Below, piece by piece: positions 26,581 through 34,976 of a DNA stretch of 44,668 nt. The position numbers and the translations under genes were made by a program. This DNA comes from an uncultured Novosphingobium sp. (lineage in GTDB: Bacteria > Pseudomonadota > Alphaproteobacteria > Sphingomonadales > Sphingomonadaceae). Under the pieces are notes generated by a model. It did not search any database, was not told the DNA's origin, and saw only the letters and a program-made list of their open reading frames with translations. The stretch's first letter is position 1, and every line of letters begins with the position of its first letter. The stretch is from assembly GCA_946886365.1 (NCBI GenBank), contig CAMPIM010000014.1, forward strand, positions 1 to 44,668. Direction: 5' to 3'.

Positions 26581-26684
26581 GTGGAGCGTCGATATTGTTG
26601 GCGCTGCTTGTGTGAGCGATGTGGGTCGCTGGCTTTGCGCCAGAATATCATTTCGTTGCCATGCTTCCTAATTTTACGGAAAAT

Positions 26685-26716
26685 TGGAGCGGTCGAGGGA
26701 TTCGAACCCCTCGACC
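26685..26716 (-). other. tRNA T-arm-like dyad, possible attachment-site remnant
   Basis: Read on the minus strand, GGTCGAGGG-GTTCGAAT-CCCTCGACC forms a perfect 9-bp stem with a T-loop-like GTTCGAAT loop, followed by CGCTCCA, which resembles an acceptor end. No matching 5' acceptor half, D arm or anticodon arm is found within 90 bases, and the stem is longer than the 5 bp of a T arm, so this is not a working tRNA gene. It lies 80 bp beyond the 3' end of the integrase gene, so it may be an att core or a tRNA fragment. Confidence 0.4.
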
Positions 26717-26795
26717 CTGCCTTCCCCATGCCGCCATCCCTTCGGGAGCATGACTGCGCGACGCCTCAAACCCGTTTCGGTCGTGGCGGCACGCT

Positions 26796-27833
26796 TCATC
26801 TCAGCTTATTGATGGACTCGCGCATATGATCCACGCTGACGCTGGAATAGCGCTGGACCATCCGCAGTGACTTCCAGCCGCCCATGTTCATGATGGTGAT
26901 GAGGTCTATCCCGGCCATCACGCAGTGGGATGCCCAGTGATGGCGCCAGTCATGGACGGTGAAATCCTCGATCCCGGCGCGCGTGCAGGCGGTCGCATGC
27001 TGGTTCCTGATCGGGTTGCCGCCGGGGATCTTCGCCTTGCGCGTGTCCGAATAGGGTTTGCCAAACCGGTTGAGGAAGACATGGCCATTTGTTGGCTGTC
27101 CTCGTTTTTCCCAGATCGGGCAGAGCACATCGAACACGCGGGAATGCATCGGCACCGATTTGATGACAGCGTTCTTGCTGTGGTTAAGCCGGATGGATCT
27201 CTCTTTCATATCGACCCCATCCACGCCCCATGGAATCTGCAATGCCGTCTGGATCCGCGGACCCTGAAAAGCCAGCAAGGTGATGATTGGCTGGATGTGA
27301 GGGGAATAGGCGGCGATCAGCCGATCGCGGTCCTCCTTGCTAAGGAAGCGCACCCGCTCATTGTTGAACGGGATCGCCTTGATCCGGAGCGGTGGAAGGT
27401 CATGCAGATCGTGATGGACATTGATCGCTGCCTGGAACACCGAGCGATAGCGGTCCTGACCACCCGGGTCATGGCCGGTCAGGTAAGCTCGGCGAAAATG
27501 CTCCCACGCCTGCTTGGGTTCGCGCAGGCTGAAGTCGCCGATGATGCCATTCAGTTTGCCGATGCGCAGGATGTCGGATGCGCAAGGAGGCTTGGCCTTT
27601 GACAGATAGCTATCGAAGGCGTCGGCGATGGTTCCTTGAGCGACGAGCGCAGCGGGACCGAACATGAGCTGGTGGCGCAGCTTCGTTTCATGTTCCGCCA
27701 TTAGATGGGCCGCCGCATCACGATCGGTCGTTCTCAGGCTGAACTCTTGGACCTCGATATGCTTGTCGCCAAGCGAGACCGAACCTCGAATATAGTAGAT
27801 GCCTTTCTTCCCACGGGTACGGATTGAAAGCAT
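26796..27833 (-). CDS. Tyrosine-type site-specific integrase
   Basis: 345 aa from the ATG at 27833 (MLSIRTRGKKGIYYIRGSVS), which matches how sphingomonad integrases of this type begin; the frame is open up to an ATG at 27959. Residues about 1-150 are the arm and core-binding domains. The catalytic domain follows: LLAFQGPRIQTAL (first Arg), VHDWRHHWASH (His-x-x-Arg box, here HDWRHH), GGWKSLRMVQRY (nucleophile Tyr). It would integrate or excise a mobile element. It is transcribed in the same direction as, and away from, tRNA-Val at 28382, with three direct repeats between them. No phage or conjugation genes accompany it, so the element may be much reduced. Confidence 0.88.
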   Translation of the reverse strand: MLSIRTRGKKGIYYIRGSVSLGDKHIEVQEFSLRTTDRDAAAHLMAEHETKLRHQLMFGPAALVAQGTIADAFDSYLSKAKPPCASDILRIGKLNGIIGDFSLREPKQAWEHFRRAYLTGHDPGGQDRYRSVFQAAINVHHDLHDLPPLRIKAIPFNNERVRFLSKEDRDRLIAAYSPHIQPIITLLAFQGPRIQTALQIPWGVDGVDMKERSIRLNHSKNAVIKSVPMHSRVFDVLCPIWEKRGQPTNGHVFLNRFGKPYSDTRKAKIPGGNPIRNQHATACTRAGIEDFTVHDWRHHWASHCVMAGIDLITIMNMGGWKSLRMVQRYSSVSVDHMRESINKLR

Positions 27834-28252
27834 GTGATCTTTTCCAGTCGCATGTGATTTCGCGCCTCCGACCCACGGATTTATCTTCATTCCTGAAGGT
27901 GGGGCACGCCATGTTTTGTGAAGGTCCGGCACATTCCGGTGCACGCTTGGCGTCGCCATGCTGCGCTAAGAAAGAGTGCTAGGAGACCTTGAAGGGGCTT
28001 GTGCGTGTTTTGGGGGAGCGCGGGCTCTATGGGCGCCGAAGGCAGCGTTTCGTCTTTTGCCTGCAGGTGAGATTGCCTGCTTTGCGGCAACACAGAACCG
28101 TTTCGTTGTCGCAATGTGCCTGTCATGCGCAACTCTCGAAACGAGCCTTCCGTCGATTGTCGAAGAGGCATCATGAGGCTCTGCGCAAGCGGGTCTGCGA
28201 TGCACGAACGAATCGGGATTTGGCTGGGTTCGCCCGGCATTTCCGTGCCCAA

Positions 28253-28293
28253 AATTTGCCCAAACAGGGTGCAATTTGCCCAGAATTTGCCCA
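28253..28293. repeat. Three direct repeats AATTTGCCCA (possible integrase arm sites)
   Basis: Exact copies at 28253-28262, 28273-28282 and 28284-28293, spaced 20 and 11 bp start to start (about two and one helical turns), with a partial copy (TGCCCAAAA) just before the first. Helically phased short repeats between an integrase gene and a tRNA 3' end fit arm-type or directionality-factor binding sites; this is inference. Confidence 0.6.
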
Positions 28294-28340
28294 GAAAAGT
28301 CGTGGGCATGACAGGGCTGGACGCCTCCTCCGGGCAAACA

Positions 28341-28375
28341 AAAACCCCGCCAAACCGTTGATTTGACGGGGTTTT
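28341..28375 (-). terminator. Terminator of tRNA-Val
   Basis: AAAACCCCGCCAAA (28341-28354) pairs with TTTGACGGGGTTTT (28362-28375) with one mismatch and a 7-nt loop. Both sides have A/T tracts, so it can act in both directions. It lies 6 bp after the tRNA 3' end. Confidence 0.75.
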
Positions 28376-28381
28376 CGATGG

Positions 28382-28453
28382 TGGGCGTGGCAAGGATTGA
28401 ACTTGCGACCCCTGCGATGTCAACACAGTGCTCTACCACTGAGCTACACGCCC
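28382..28453 (-). tRNA. tRNA-Val(GAC)
   Basis: 72 nt cloverleaf: acceptor GGGCGTG/CACGCCC with discriminator A, D arm GCTC-AGTGGTA-GAGC, anticodon stem CTGTG/CGCAG with loop TTGACAT (anticodon GAC), T arm GCAAG-TTCAATC-CTTGC. CCA is not encoded. It decodes valine GUC (and GUU) codons. Its 3' end faces the integrase gene, so it is a likely integration target. A terminator hairpin follows. Confidence 0.95.
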
Positions 28454-28617
28454 ACGGGAGTTGCGCCAATAGCGGGGGGTGGTGGGGTGTGCAAGCGCGA
28501 AATTCGCTTAAAAGCTAATTCTCTGGACAGAGGGAGCGCAGCCCATATTGTGCGGGGAAAACAGGGGGCGGCCGGGCGCGTATGAAGGACATCCACAACG
28601 CAGCGGGCGGAGCGACG

Positions 28618-29916
28618 ATGCCACTGCCCTTTTACCGGCAGCTTTACGTACAGGTGCTCGCCGCCATCGCGATCGGGGTCCTGATCGGCCATTTCTTCCC
28701 GCAAACGGGCGTTGCGCTCCAGCCGCTCGGCGACGCCTTCATCAAGCTGGTGAAGATGATCATCGCGCCGGTCATCTTCCTCACCATCGTGACCGGCATC
28801 GCGGGCATGAAGGAATTGGGCGCGATCGGGCGGGTGGCGGCAAAGGCGTTCGCTTACTTCCTCACCTTTTCGACCCTTGCGCTGATCGTCGGGCTGATCG
28901 TCGCCAATGTCGTGCATCCGGGCGCGGGGCTGAACATCGATCCGGCGACGCTCGACGCGGGCAAGGTCGCGGAATATCAGCAGCAGGCGCATGACCGGTC
29001 GCTCATCGGCTTCCTGATGGATATCATCCCCGCCACGCTGATCTCGGCCGTCGCGGATGGCCACAATATCCTTCAGGTGCTGTTCGTGGCCATATTGTTC
29101 GGCATCGCCCTGACCCTGATCGGTGACAAGGCTGACCCGGTCATGCAGGTCCTGGAATCCGCCAGCCACGCCATTTTCAAGCTCGTGTCGATCCTGATGA
29201 AGGCAGCCCCTGTCGGCGCGCTCGGCGCCATGGCCTTCACCATCGGCAAATATGGCGTGGGGACGCTGGCGAACCTCGTGGAATTGGTCGCGACCTTCTA
29301 CCTCACATCCTTGTTGTTCGTGCTGGTCGTGCTGGGCCTCGTCGCCAAGCTGATCGGCTTCAACATCCTGCATCTCATCCGCTACCTGAAAGCGGAACTG
29401 CTGCTCGTCCTCGGCACATCTTCATCGGAAGCTGCGCTGCCCAGTCTCATCGAGAAAATGGAGCGGGCAGGGTGCCGCAAGTCCGTCGTCGGGCTGGTGG
29501 TGCCGACGGGGTACAGCTTCAACCTCGACGGCACGAACATCTATATGACGCTGGCGGCGCTGTTCATAGCGCAAGCGACCAACGTCCATTTGAGCATCGG
29601 CGACCAGATCCTGCTGCTACTCGTCGCCATGCTGTCCAGCAAGGGCGCGGCGGGCGTCACGGGCGCGGGTTTCATCACGCTCGCCGCCACGCTCTCGATC
29701 GTCCCGTCCGTGCCGGTCGCGGGCATGACCCTGATCCTCGGCGTCGACCGTTTCATGAGCGAATGCCGCAGCCTCACCAACTTCATCGGCAATGCGGTCG
29801 CGACGGTGGTCGTGTCGGCGTGGGAGAGGGGGCTCGACCGCGATCGATTCTCGGCTGCCATGGCGGGCAAGCCACTGCCTCCGACCCCCGACATGGAAGA
29901 GGTCGTCCCCGGTTAA
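28618..29916 (+). CDS. dctA: DctA-type dicarboxylate/amino acid:cation symporter
   Basis: 432 aa from the ATG at 28618 ([16 protein letters not shown]), chosen for its GCGGAG site; an in-frame ATG at 28582 has no good ribosome site. It has the DAACS fold: about eight transmembrane helices and two re-entrant loops. Key motifs visible are the serine-rich HP1 loop [12 protein letters not shown], the [10 protein letters not shown] segment of TM7 (cation and substrate site) and [19 protein letters not shown] of HP2. It imports C4-dicarboxylates or related amino acids with cations. It is monocistronic here: divergent from tRNA-Val and convergent with the receiver gene 7 bp away. Confidence 0.88.
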   Translation: MPLPFYRQLYVQVLAAIAIGVLIGHFFPQTGVALQPLGDAFIKLVKMIIAPVIFLTIVTGIAGMKELGAIGRVAAKAFAYFLTFSTLALIVGLIVANVVHPGAGLNIDPATLDAGKVAEYQQQAHDRSLIGFLMDIIPATLISAVADGHNILQVLFVAILFGIALTLIGDKADPVMQVLESASHAIFKLVSILMKAAPVGALGAMAFTIGKYGVGTLANLVELVATFYLTSLLFVLVVLGLVAKLIGFNILHLIRYLKAELLLVLGTSSSEAALPSLIEKMERAGCRKSVVGLVVPTGYSFNLDGTNIYMTLAALFIAQATNVHLSIGDQILLLLVAMLSSKGAAGVTGAGFITLAATLSIVPSVPVAGMTLILGVDRFMSECRSLTNFIGNAVATVVVSAWERGLDRDRFSAAMAGKPLPPTPDMEEVVPG

Positions 29917-29923
29917 GCGGCTT

Positions 29924-30301
29924 TTAGTTCAGTTCGCTCATGCTGGTGCTGCCGAAAAGCCGGTCGATCTCCAGCACCAGGTCTCGCAGATGGAACGGCT
30001 TGGACAGCACCTTCGCCTGCGGCACCGCTTTTCCAGCCTTCAACGTCACGGCGGCAAAGCCCGTGATGAACATGATCCGCATATCGGGCGCGACCGTGGC
30101 CGCATGCTGGGCCAGCTCGATGCCATCCATCTCGGGCATGACGATGTCGGTCAGCAACAGGTCGAAATGATCGTCGTCGATATGCGGCACGGCCTGCGCG
30201 CCGGTGGCGACCGCCACCACCTCATATCCCGACCGCTCCAGCGCGCGGGCGAGGTAGACGCGCATGCTGTCATCATCCTCGGCCAGCAAAATTCGAACCA
30301 T
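29924..30301 (-). CDS. cpdR: CpdR-like single-domain response regulator
   Basis: 125 aa receiver domain with nothing else: ILLAEDDDSMRVYLARALE at the N-terminus, phospho-acceptor Asp in DLLLTDIVMPEMDG (about residue 51), Thr/Ser switch in FITGFAA and the conserved Lys in VLSKPFHLRDLV. The closely similar layout to Caulobacter CpdR (short spacer, FHLRDLVLEIDR ending) supports the name. CpdR in its unphosphorylated state directs ClpXP to the cell pole to degrade CtrA and PdeA at the G1-S transition. The start at 30301 was chosen from the family N-terminus; the frame is open far upstream without similarity. No kinase is adjacent, which fits CpdR being fed by CckA-ChpT. Confidence 0.82.
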   Translation of the reverse strand: MVRILLAEDDDSMRVYLARALERSGYEVVAVATGAQAVPHIDDDHFDLLLTDIVMPEMDGIELAQHAATVAPDMRIMFITGFAAVTLKAGKAVPQAKVLSKPFHLRDLVLEIDRLFGSTSMSELN

Positions 30302-30448
30302 CGCTTGGATCAATCTCGTCTCTGGCCGGTGTCGGCCGATCTCGTGCGGCACCCCTCGCGGGTGGCGCTGTATGCCATTATATGCGACAACCAGCATATA
30401 TATCCAGCCGGGTAACCATTTTTGCCGCGCCCTGTGGAAGGAGATGAT

Positions 30449-31342
30449 TTGAGCTATCCCGCACCGCGCGCTCCGGCCGAATCCACAGCCTCTCATGATC
30501 TTTACGGACCGGACCGCCCGATCGCTCCGGTGGTTATTTCGGTGCCCCATGCCGGGCGCGAATATGCCCCGGCTCTGCTGGGCACCGCCAGAGTCGCACC
30601 GGACATATTGCGACGGCTGGAGGATCGCTGGGCGGACCTGCTGGCCCATCCGTTGATCGAACGCGGCTATCATGTGCTGGTGGCGCGCGCGCCCCGCGCG
30701 ATGATCGACCTCAATCGTCATGAGCGGGAAATCGATCCCGCGATGGTGACGGGCCTGCCCCGCGACGTCCCCCTTCAAAGCAGCGCGAAGCTGCGTGGTG
30801 GCCTTGGCCTTCTACCCCGGCGCCTGCCGGGCGCCTATGAACTGTGGCAGCGGCCCATCGGGTGGGACGAAGTCCGTCGGCGGATCGACACGATCCATCG
30901 GCCCTATCATGAGGCATTGACGCGGATGCTGCGGGCGGCTCGGGAAGTCCATGGCCACGCCGTGCTGATCGATCTTCATTCGATGCCGCCGCTTCCCGCT
31001 GCTGCTGCCGGACAGCCTGCGCCCAGCGTGGTGCTGGGGGATCGCTTCGGCCGGGCTGCGTCGGCGCGGCTCATGACGCTGGCGGCCGATGTGCTGGAGG
31101 GGCATGGGCTGACAGTGGCGCAGAATCATCCCTATGCGGGCGACCATATGATCGAACGCCACGGGCATCCGGCCCATGACTTCTACGCCTTGCAGGTGGA
31201 GGTTGACCGCAGCCTCTATCTGGATGCCGCCCTGGACAATCCCGGTCCCGGCCTGCCAAGGGTTCAGACGGCCATCAGATCCCTGATCGACGCGCTGGCC
31301 AGCGAAGCGCCACGCGCCGCCTATCCACTCGCCGCTGAATAG
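30449..31342 (+). CDS. N-formylglutamate amidohydrolase family protein
   Basis: 297 aa from a TTG start at 30449, chosen because GGAAGGAG lies five bases upstream; the frame is open to another TTG at 30422 without such a site. Motifs: VISVPHAGREYAPALLG (metal-site His region), MIDLNRHEREID and LIDLHSMPP (further likely metal or active-site residues), plus AYPL at the C-terminus. The family hydrolyses N-formylglutamate to glutamate and formate in histidine breakdown, or related N-acyl amino acids. No hut genes are next to it, so a role outside histidine catabolism is possible. It is divergent from cpdR and convergent with the sugar transporter gene. Confidence 0.8.
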   Translation: MSYPAPRAPAESTASHDLYGPDRPIAPVVISVPHAGREYAPALLGTARVAPDILRRLEDRWADLLAHPLIERGYHVLVARAPRAMIDLNRHEREIDPAMVTGLPRDVPLQSSAKLRGGLGLLPRRLPGAYELWQRPIGWDEVRRRIDTIHRPYHEALTRMLRAAREVHGHAVLIDLHSMPPLPAAAAGQPAPSVVLGDRFGRAASARLMTLAADVLEGHGLTVAQNHPYAGDHMIERHGHPAHDFYALQVEVDRSLYLDAALDNPGPGLPRVQTAIRSLIDALASEAPRAAYPLAAE

Positions 31343-31353
31343 CCAGATATGCA

Positions 31354-31386
31354 GAAGGCCGGGGCGCTACTTGCACCCCGGCCTTC
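31354..31386. terminator. Bidirectional hairpin between convergent genes
   Basis: GAAGGCCGGGG (31354-31364) and CCCCGGCCTTC (31376-31386) form a perfect 11-bp stem with an 11-nt loop between the convergent amidohydrolase and transporter genes. There is no long T tract, so efficiency is uncertain. Confidence 0.65.
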
Positions 31387-31408
31387 GCTTGATACCGCTA
31401 TGCGCGCA

Positions 31409-32713
31409 TCATTCCAGATGCTGATCAGGCAGCGCGTGCGTGGGCCTTGAACCCCAAAGGGCATAGAAGAGGATGTAGAGTTCGCAGACGGCCGTCAGCA
31501 GGAAGCTGTTTTGCAAGCCATAATTGTCGGCCAGCCATCCCTGCACCACCACCAGCGACCCGCCAGCGATCGCCATGATCAGCAGTCCCGATCCTTCCTC
31601 GGTCAGCGGCCCCAGGCCACGAATGCCCAGGGTGAAGATGGTCGGGAACATGATCGAATGGCCCAGGCCCACCAGAATCAGCGCCCACATGGCGACCGGC
31701 CCGTGGCTGAAGACCGCGACAAGCATCACGATGAACGATCCGGTCGCGAAGGCCGCCAGCACCTTGCCCGCGTCCACCTTCTGCATGATCGCCGATCCCA
31801 CGAAACGGCCGACCATCATGCCGCCCCACAGGAAGCTCAGATAGCGGCCTGCCTGCTCATGGGTCAGGTTGGCGATGTCAGGCTGGCTGACAAAATTCAC
31901 GAAGAGGTTGGCGACGCCGATCTCCGCGATCAGGTAAATGAAGATGGCGGGGACGCCGAAGACCAGGTTGCGATGCGCCCAGAGCGAGTGGTTCTTGCGG
32001 TCCTCCTTCGCCAGACGCGAGGTGGACGAACCCATGGCGGGCAGGGGAAAGCGAGCGATCACGATCGCCAGCACCAGCAGGACCGCGGCAACCAGGCCGT
32101 AGGGCAGGATCACCGATTGCGCATCGGCCAACCGTTCCGCTTGGGTCAGGACGACGTCCGCGCTCGCCGTGCCGCCCTTTGATCGGCCAAGGATCAGATA
32201 GGCGCCGAACAGCGGAGCGAGCATCGTACCAGCCGAGTTCATCGCCTGCACCAGATTGAGGCGTGACGACGCTGTCTCCGGCTTGCCGACGACCGCCACA
32301 TAGGGATTGGCCGCAACCTGCAACAGCGTGATGCCGCTGGCGATGATGAACAACATGGCCAAGGTGACGCCATAGGATGGCAGGCTGGCCGCCAGCATCA
32401 TGCCCAATGCTCCCGCCGCCATGATCAGCAGCCCGATCACCAGCGCCTTTTGATAGCCGACGCGTTCGATCAGCTTGGCCGAGGGGATGGATGCCACGAA
32501 GTAGGCGATGAACCAGACGGACTCGATCAACGTTGTCTGGGTATAGTTCAGTTCGAACACGCTGCGCAGATGCGGCAGCAACGTGTTGTTGATGACGGTG
32601 ATAAAGCCCCACATGAAGAACAGGCTGGCCAGCAGCGTCAGGGCAGGCCCGTACCGGGTGGCGGGGTGGTCGCCCGCCGTCAGAGTGGCTGATGATGAGG
32701 GAGGTGCAGGCAT
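31409..32713 (-). CDS. FucP-type MFS sugar transporter
   Basis: 434 aa with 12 predicted transmembrane helices. The FucP/GluP family motifs are clear: LFFMWGFITVINNTLLPHL at TM1, LIESVWFIAYFVASIPSAKL at TM2, and LLQVAANPYVAVVGKP (the N-P-Y of TM4) at about residue 130. RFVGSAIMQK and GLGHSIMFPTIFTLGI are in the C-terminal half. It imports hexoses such as L-fucose, glucose or galactose with protons. It is divergent from the mutarotase-lactonase pair, and both directions share a candidate operator, so it is probably the galactose or related hexose importer of the oxidative pathway at 32.8-44.5 kb. Confidence 0.88.
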   Translation of the reverse strand: MPAPPSSSATLTAGDHPATRYGPALTLLASLFFMWGFITVINNTLLPHLRSVFELNYTQTTLIESVWFIAYFVASIPSAKLIERVGYQKALVIGLLIMAAGALGMMLAASLPSYGVTLAMLFIIASGITLLQVAANPYVAVVGKPETASSRLNLVQAMNSAGTMLAPLFGAYLILGRSKGGTASADVVLTQAERLADAQSVILPYGLVAAVLLVLAIVIARFPLPAMGSSTSRLAKEDRKNHSLWAHRNLVFGVPAIFIYLIAEIGVANLFVNFVSQPDIANLTHEQAGRYLSFLWGGMMVGRFVGSAIMQKVDAGKVLAAFATGSFIVMLVAVFSHGPVAMWALILVGLGHSIMFPTIFTLGIRGLGPLTEEGSGLLIMAIAGGSLVVVQGWLADNYGLQNSFLLTAVCELYILFYALWGSRPTHALPDQHLE

Positions 32714-32754
32714 TCATCTTCTCCAACAGGCGCCAACAGGCTTGTGCTGCTTCA

Positions 32755-32800
32755 ATTTGTCCGAGTATATAGCTGCCGGTCGGGCGTCAATATACTCCGG
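32755..32800. promoter_or_regulatory. Candidate GntR operator pair between transporter and mutarotase genes
   Basis: On the minus strand 32770-32755 reads ATATACTC-GG-ACAAAT; on the plus strand ATATACTC occurs again at 32790-32797, giving facing half-sites. The first matches the box at 42920-42935 at 14 of 16 positions. It is placed to control the permease and the mutarotase-lactonase genes. Confidence 0.55.
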
Positions 32801-32815
32801 CGGTAAGGGGATCGT

Positions 32816-33972
32816 ATGCAGAGGAGCTGGATCAGCCACGCTTTTCGAACATCGTCGTCCTATTATTTTGCGTGTCTGATGGCAAGCACGTCAGCATGGG
32901 CGGGTGAAGCCAGCCGCGCCCCCGCAGGACAGCTTCCAGACGGCACGGCGGTCGAAGCCATCACGCTTTCCAACGACCACGGCGTTTCGGCCCGCATTCT
33001 TACCTATGGCGCGACTTTGCAATCGCTGACGGGGCCGGATCGGGACGGCAAGCAGGCCGACGTGCTGCTCGGTTATGATGATCTGGCGGGCTATCTGGCT
33101 CGGCCCGATTATTTTGGGGTGACCGTTGGCCGCTATGCCAACCGCATCGGGCATGGCCGGTTCACTCTGGACGGTCAGACCTACCAGCTGCCCCTCAATG
33201 ACAAGGGCAATACGCTCCACGGCGGCGGCAAGGGGTTCGACAAGCAGGTCTGGAAAGTCGTGTCGGTTCGTCGCGAACCACGGCCCGAAGTCGTCCTCTC
33301 CTACAGCAGCCCGAATGGGGAGGCGGGCTATCCCGGCCAGCTTGACACCCGCATCAGCTACGCACTGGACGAAAGCGGCGGCCTGACCATCAGTTTCGAG
33401 GCGAAGGCGAGCAAGCCCACGATCGTCAACCTCACTAACCATGCCATATTCAATCTGGCGGGCGAGGGGGCACCGGGCGGCGCCCTTGGTCATTTGCTGA
33501 CGATACCCGCCAAAGCCTACACGCCCGTCGATGCGGACTCATTCCCACCGGCGAGATCAGGCCGGTCGCGGGAACGCCGTTCGACTTCCGCGTCCCTCGC
33601 CGCGTGGACGATGCCGTGCGCGACGGCGCCGATCAGCAAATCACTTTCGGACGCGGCTATGATCATAATTGGGTGTTGGACAAGGGGCAGACGGCGACGC
33701 CGGAACTGGCTGCGCGACTTGAGGACCTTGGGTCAGGACGCGTGCTTGAAGTGCTGAGCACGGAGCCTGGACTTCAATTCTATTCCGGCAATTTTCTCGA
33801 CGGGACATTCCTTGGTAAAAACAGTCATCTCTATCGCATGGGCGACGGCTTCGCGCTTGAGCCACAGAATTTTCCTGACGCGCCAAATCACCCAAATTTC
33901 CCTTCGGCTCGGGTCGATCCCGGCAAGCCCTATCGCCACGTCATGATCTATCGCCTCTCGGTAAAGCGCTGA
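32816..33972 (+). pseudogene. Aldose 1-epimerase (mutarotase), frameshifted
   Basis: The N-terminus has a signal-like segment (YYFACLMASTSAWAGE), then the galactose mutarotase fold: LTYGATLQSL, VTVGRYANRIGHGRFTLDG, NTLHGGGKGFDKQVW (His) and LTNHAIFNLAG (second His). Near 33540, after AYTPVDAD, the frame is lost by what looks like a single missing base. The family sequence resumes in the next frame with IPTGEIRPVAGTPFDFR, GYDHNWVLD, LEVLSTEPGLQFYSGNF (catalytic Glu region) and ends at 33972. All catalytic elements exist but in two frames. It is either a recent inactivating deletion or a sequencing error. It is 3 bp from the lactonase gene, so an operon. The enzyme interconverts alpha and beta anomers, here supplying the dehydrogenase. 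Confidence 0.8.
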
Positions 33973-33975
33973 CCC

Positions 33976-34833
33976 ATGGCGCAATGGCAACTCATCAAGC
34001 GCGACATTCGCGACCAGCTGGGCGAGGGCACCCTTTGGTCCGCGCGCGACAATGCGGTTTATTGGACCGACATCGTCGCCCCCGCGCTCAATCGCCTGTC
34101 GCTGGCGGATGGCCGCATAGACCGCTGGGTCATGCCGGAACCGATCGGCTGGGTCGCCGAGCGGCAGGAGGGCGGTTTCATCGCCGGATTGAAGAGCGGT
34201 TTTGCCCGGCTCTCCCTCGATCCGCTGACGATCGAGCCGTTCGGTGACCCTGAACAGCATTTGCCCGGCAACCGCATGAACGATGGCAAGGCGGATGCCG
34301 AAGGGCGCATCTGGTGCGGCACGATGGACATGGCGGAGAAGGAGGATAGCGGGGCCTTCTACCGGCTGGACCCGGACGGTCGCTGGACGCAGATGGACAG
34401 CGGCTATCGCGTCCCCAACGGCCCTGCCTTTTCTCCTTGCGGCAACTGGCTATATCACACCGACAGCGCGCGCCGCACTGTCTACCGCTTCGCCCGCACC
34501 GAAGGCGGCGGCCTTTCCGCGCGAGAAGTCTTCATCCAGTTCGGCGACGCGGACGGCTATCCCGACGGCATGACGGTGGATGCCGAAGGACATCTCTGGA
34601 TCGCGCATTGGAGCGGCAGCCGCATCAGCCGCTTCACGCCCGACGGTAAGCTCGATCGCGCCATCGCCTTGCCCGCGCAGCAGGTGACGAACATCTGTTT
34701 TGCAGGCCCCGCGCTCGATCGCATGTTCGTGAGTTCGGCGGCCGTTGGATTGCCCGACAGCGACTATGATGGCGGCCTGTTTGAGGTCGATGCCGGTGTG
34801 AAGGGCATGCCGACGCCGCTCTACGCAGGCTAG
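33976..34833 (+). CDS. SMP-30/gluconolactonase family sugar lactonase
   Basis: 285 aa six-bladed beta-propeller without signal peptide. Family features: LGEGTLWSARDNAVYWTDI with the metal-ligand Glu at about residue 17, NRMNDGKADAEGRIWCGTMD (Asn ligand), VPNGPAFSPCGNWLYHTDS (Asn ligand) and YPDGMTVDAEGHLWIAHW (Asp ligand). It opens sugar lactones to aldonic acids, the second step after the sugar 1-dehydrogenase in oxidative arabinose or galactose pathways. It is co-transcribed with the mutarotase upstream. Its stop codon lies inside a 21-bp repeat that also contains the stop of the convergent LacI gene. Confidence 0.87.
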   Translation: MAQWQLIKRDIRDQLGEGTLWSARDNAVYWTDIVAPALNRLSLADGRIDRWVMPEPIGWVAERQEGGFIAGLKSGFARLSLDPLTIEPFGDPEQHLPGNRMNDGKADAEGRIWCGTMDMAEKEDSGAFYRLDPDGRWTQMDSGYRVPNGPAFSPCGNWLYHTDSARRTVYRFARTEGGGLSAREVFIQFGDADGYPDGMTVDAEGHLWIAHWSGSRISRFTPDGKLDRAIALPAQQVTNICFAGPALDRMFVSSAAVGLPDSDYDGGLFEVDAGVKGMPTPLYAG

Positions 34834-34976
34834 GGTGTGTGGGGATTCAGCCCATGATGGGCTGCAAATGGCGACTTTCTGCGCTTCCGGTGCTCACGTA
34901 CTGAAGTACGCTGCGCGCCGGTGCTCGAAATTCACCATTTTCGCCTCGCCCTGAACTGAATCCCCACACACCCTAG
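34830..34976. repeat. 147-bp inverted-repeat element between convergent genes
   Basis: A perfect 21-bp inverted repeat (34830-34850 and 34956-34976; left arm starts CTAGGGTGTGTGGGGATT) bounds this element, and both flanking stop codons (lactonase TAG 34831-34833, LacI TAG 34975-34973) lie in its arms. Inside are a direct repeat CCGGTGCTC (two copies), a central GTACTGAAGTAC near-palindrome and a weaker AAATGG/CCATTT pair. It can act as a bidirectional terminator. The layered structure looks like a small non-autonomous repeat. Confidence 0.7.

Larger units (their letters stand above)
27834..28381. other. Integrase-tRNA intergenic region
   Basis: No credible gene. The several open frames here lack family features and overlap one another. 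The region carries the direct repeats at 28253-28293 and the tRNA terminator at 28341-28375. It is where an attachment site of the integrase would be expected. I found no second copy of the tRNA-Val 3' end in the window. Confidence 0.5.

Noticed and set aside
26685..26770. Complete tRNA gene at the T-arm-like dyad
   Set aside because: No 5' acceptor strand pairs with the apparent 3' acceptor, and no D or anticodon arm can be folded; the stem is also too long for a T arm.
28253..28293. CRISPR array
   Set aside because: The repeats are only 10 bp, three in number and 1-10 bp apart; there are no spacers of CRISPR length and no cas genes.
27976..28430. Several overlapping open frames between integrase and tRNA-Val
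   Set aside because: They overlap on both strands, run through the tRNA or its terminator, and show no family features.
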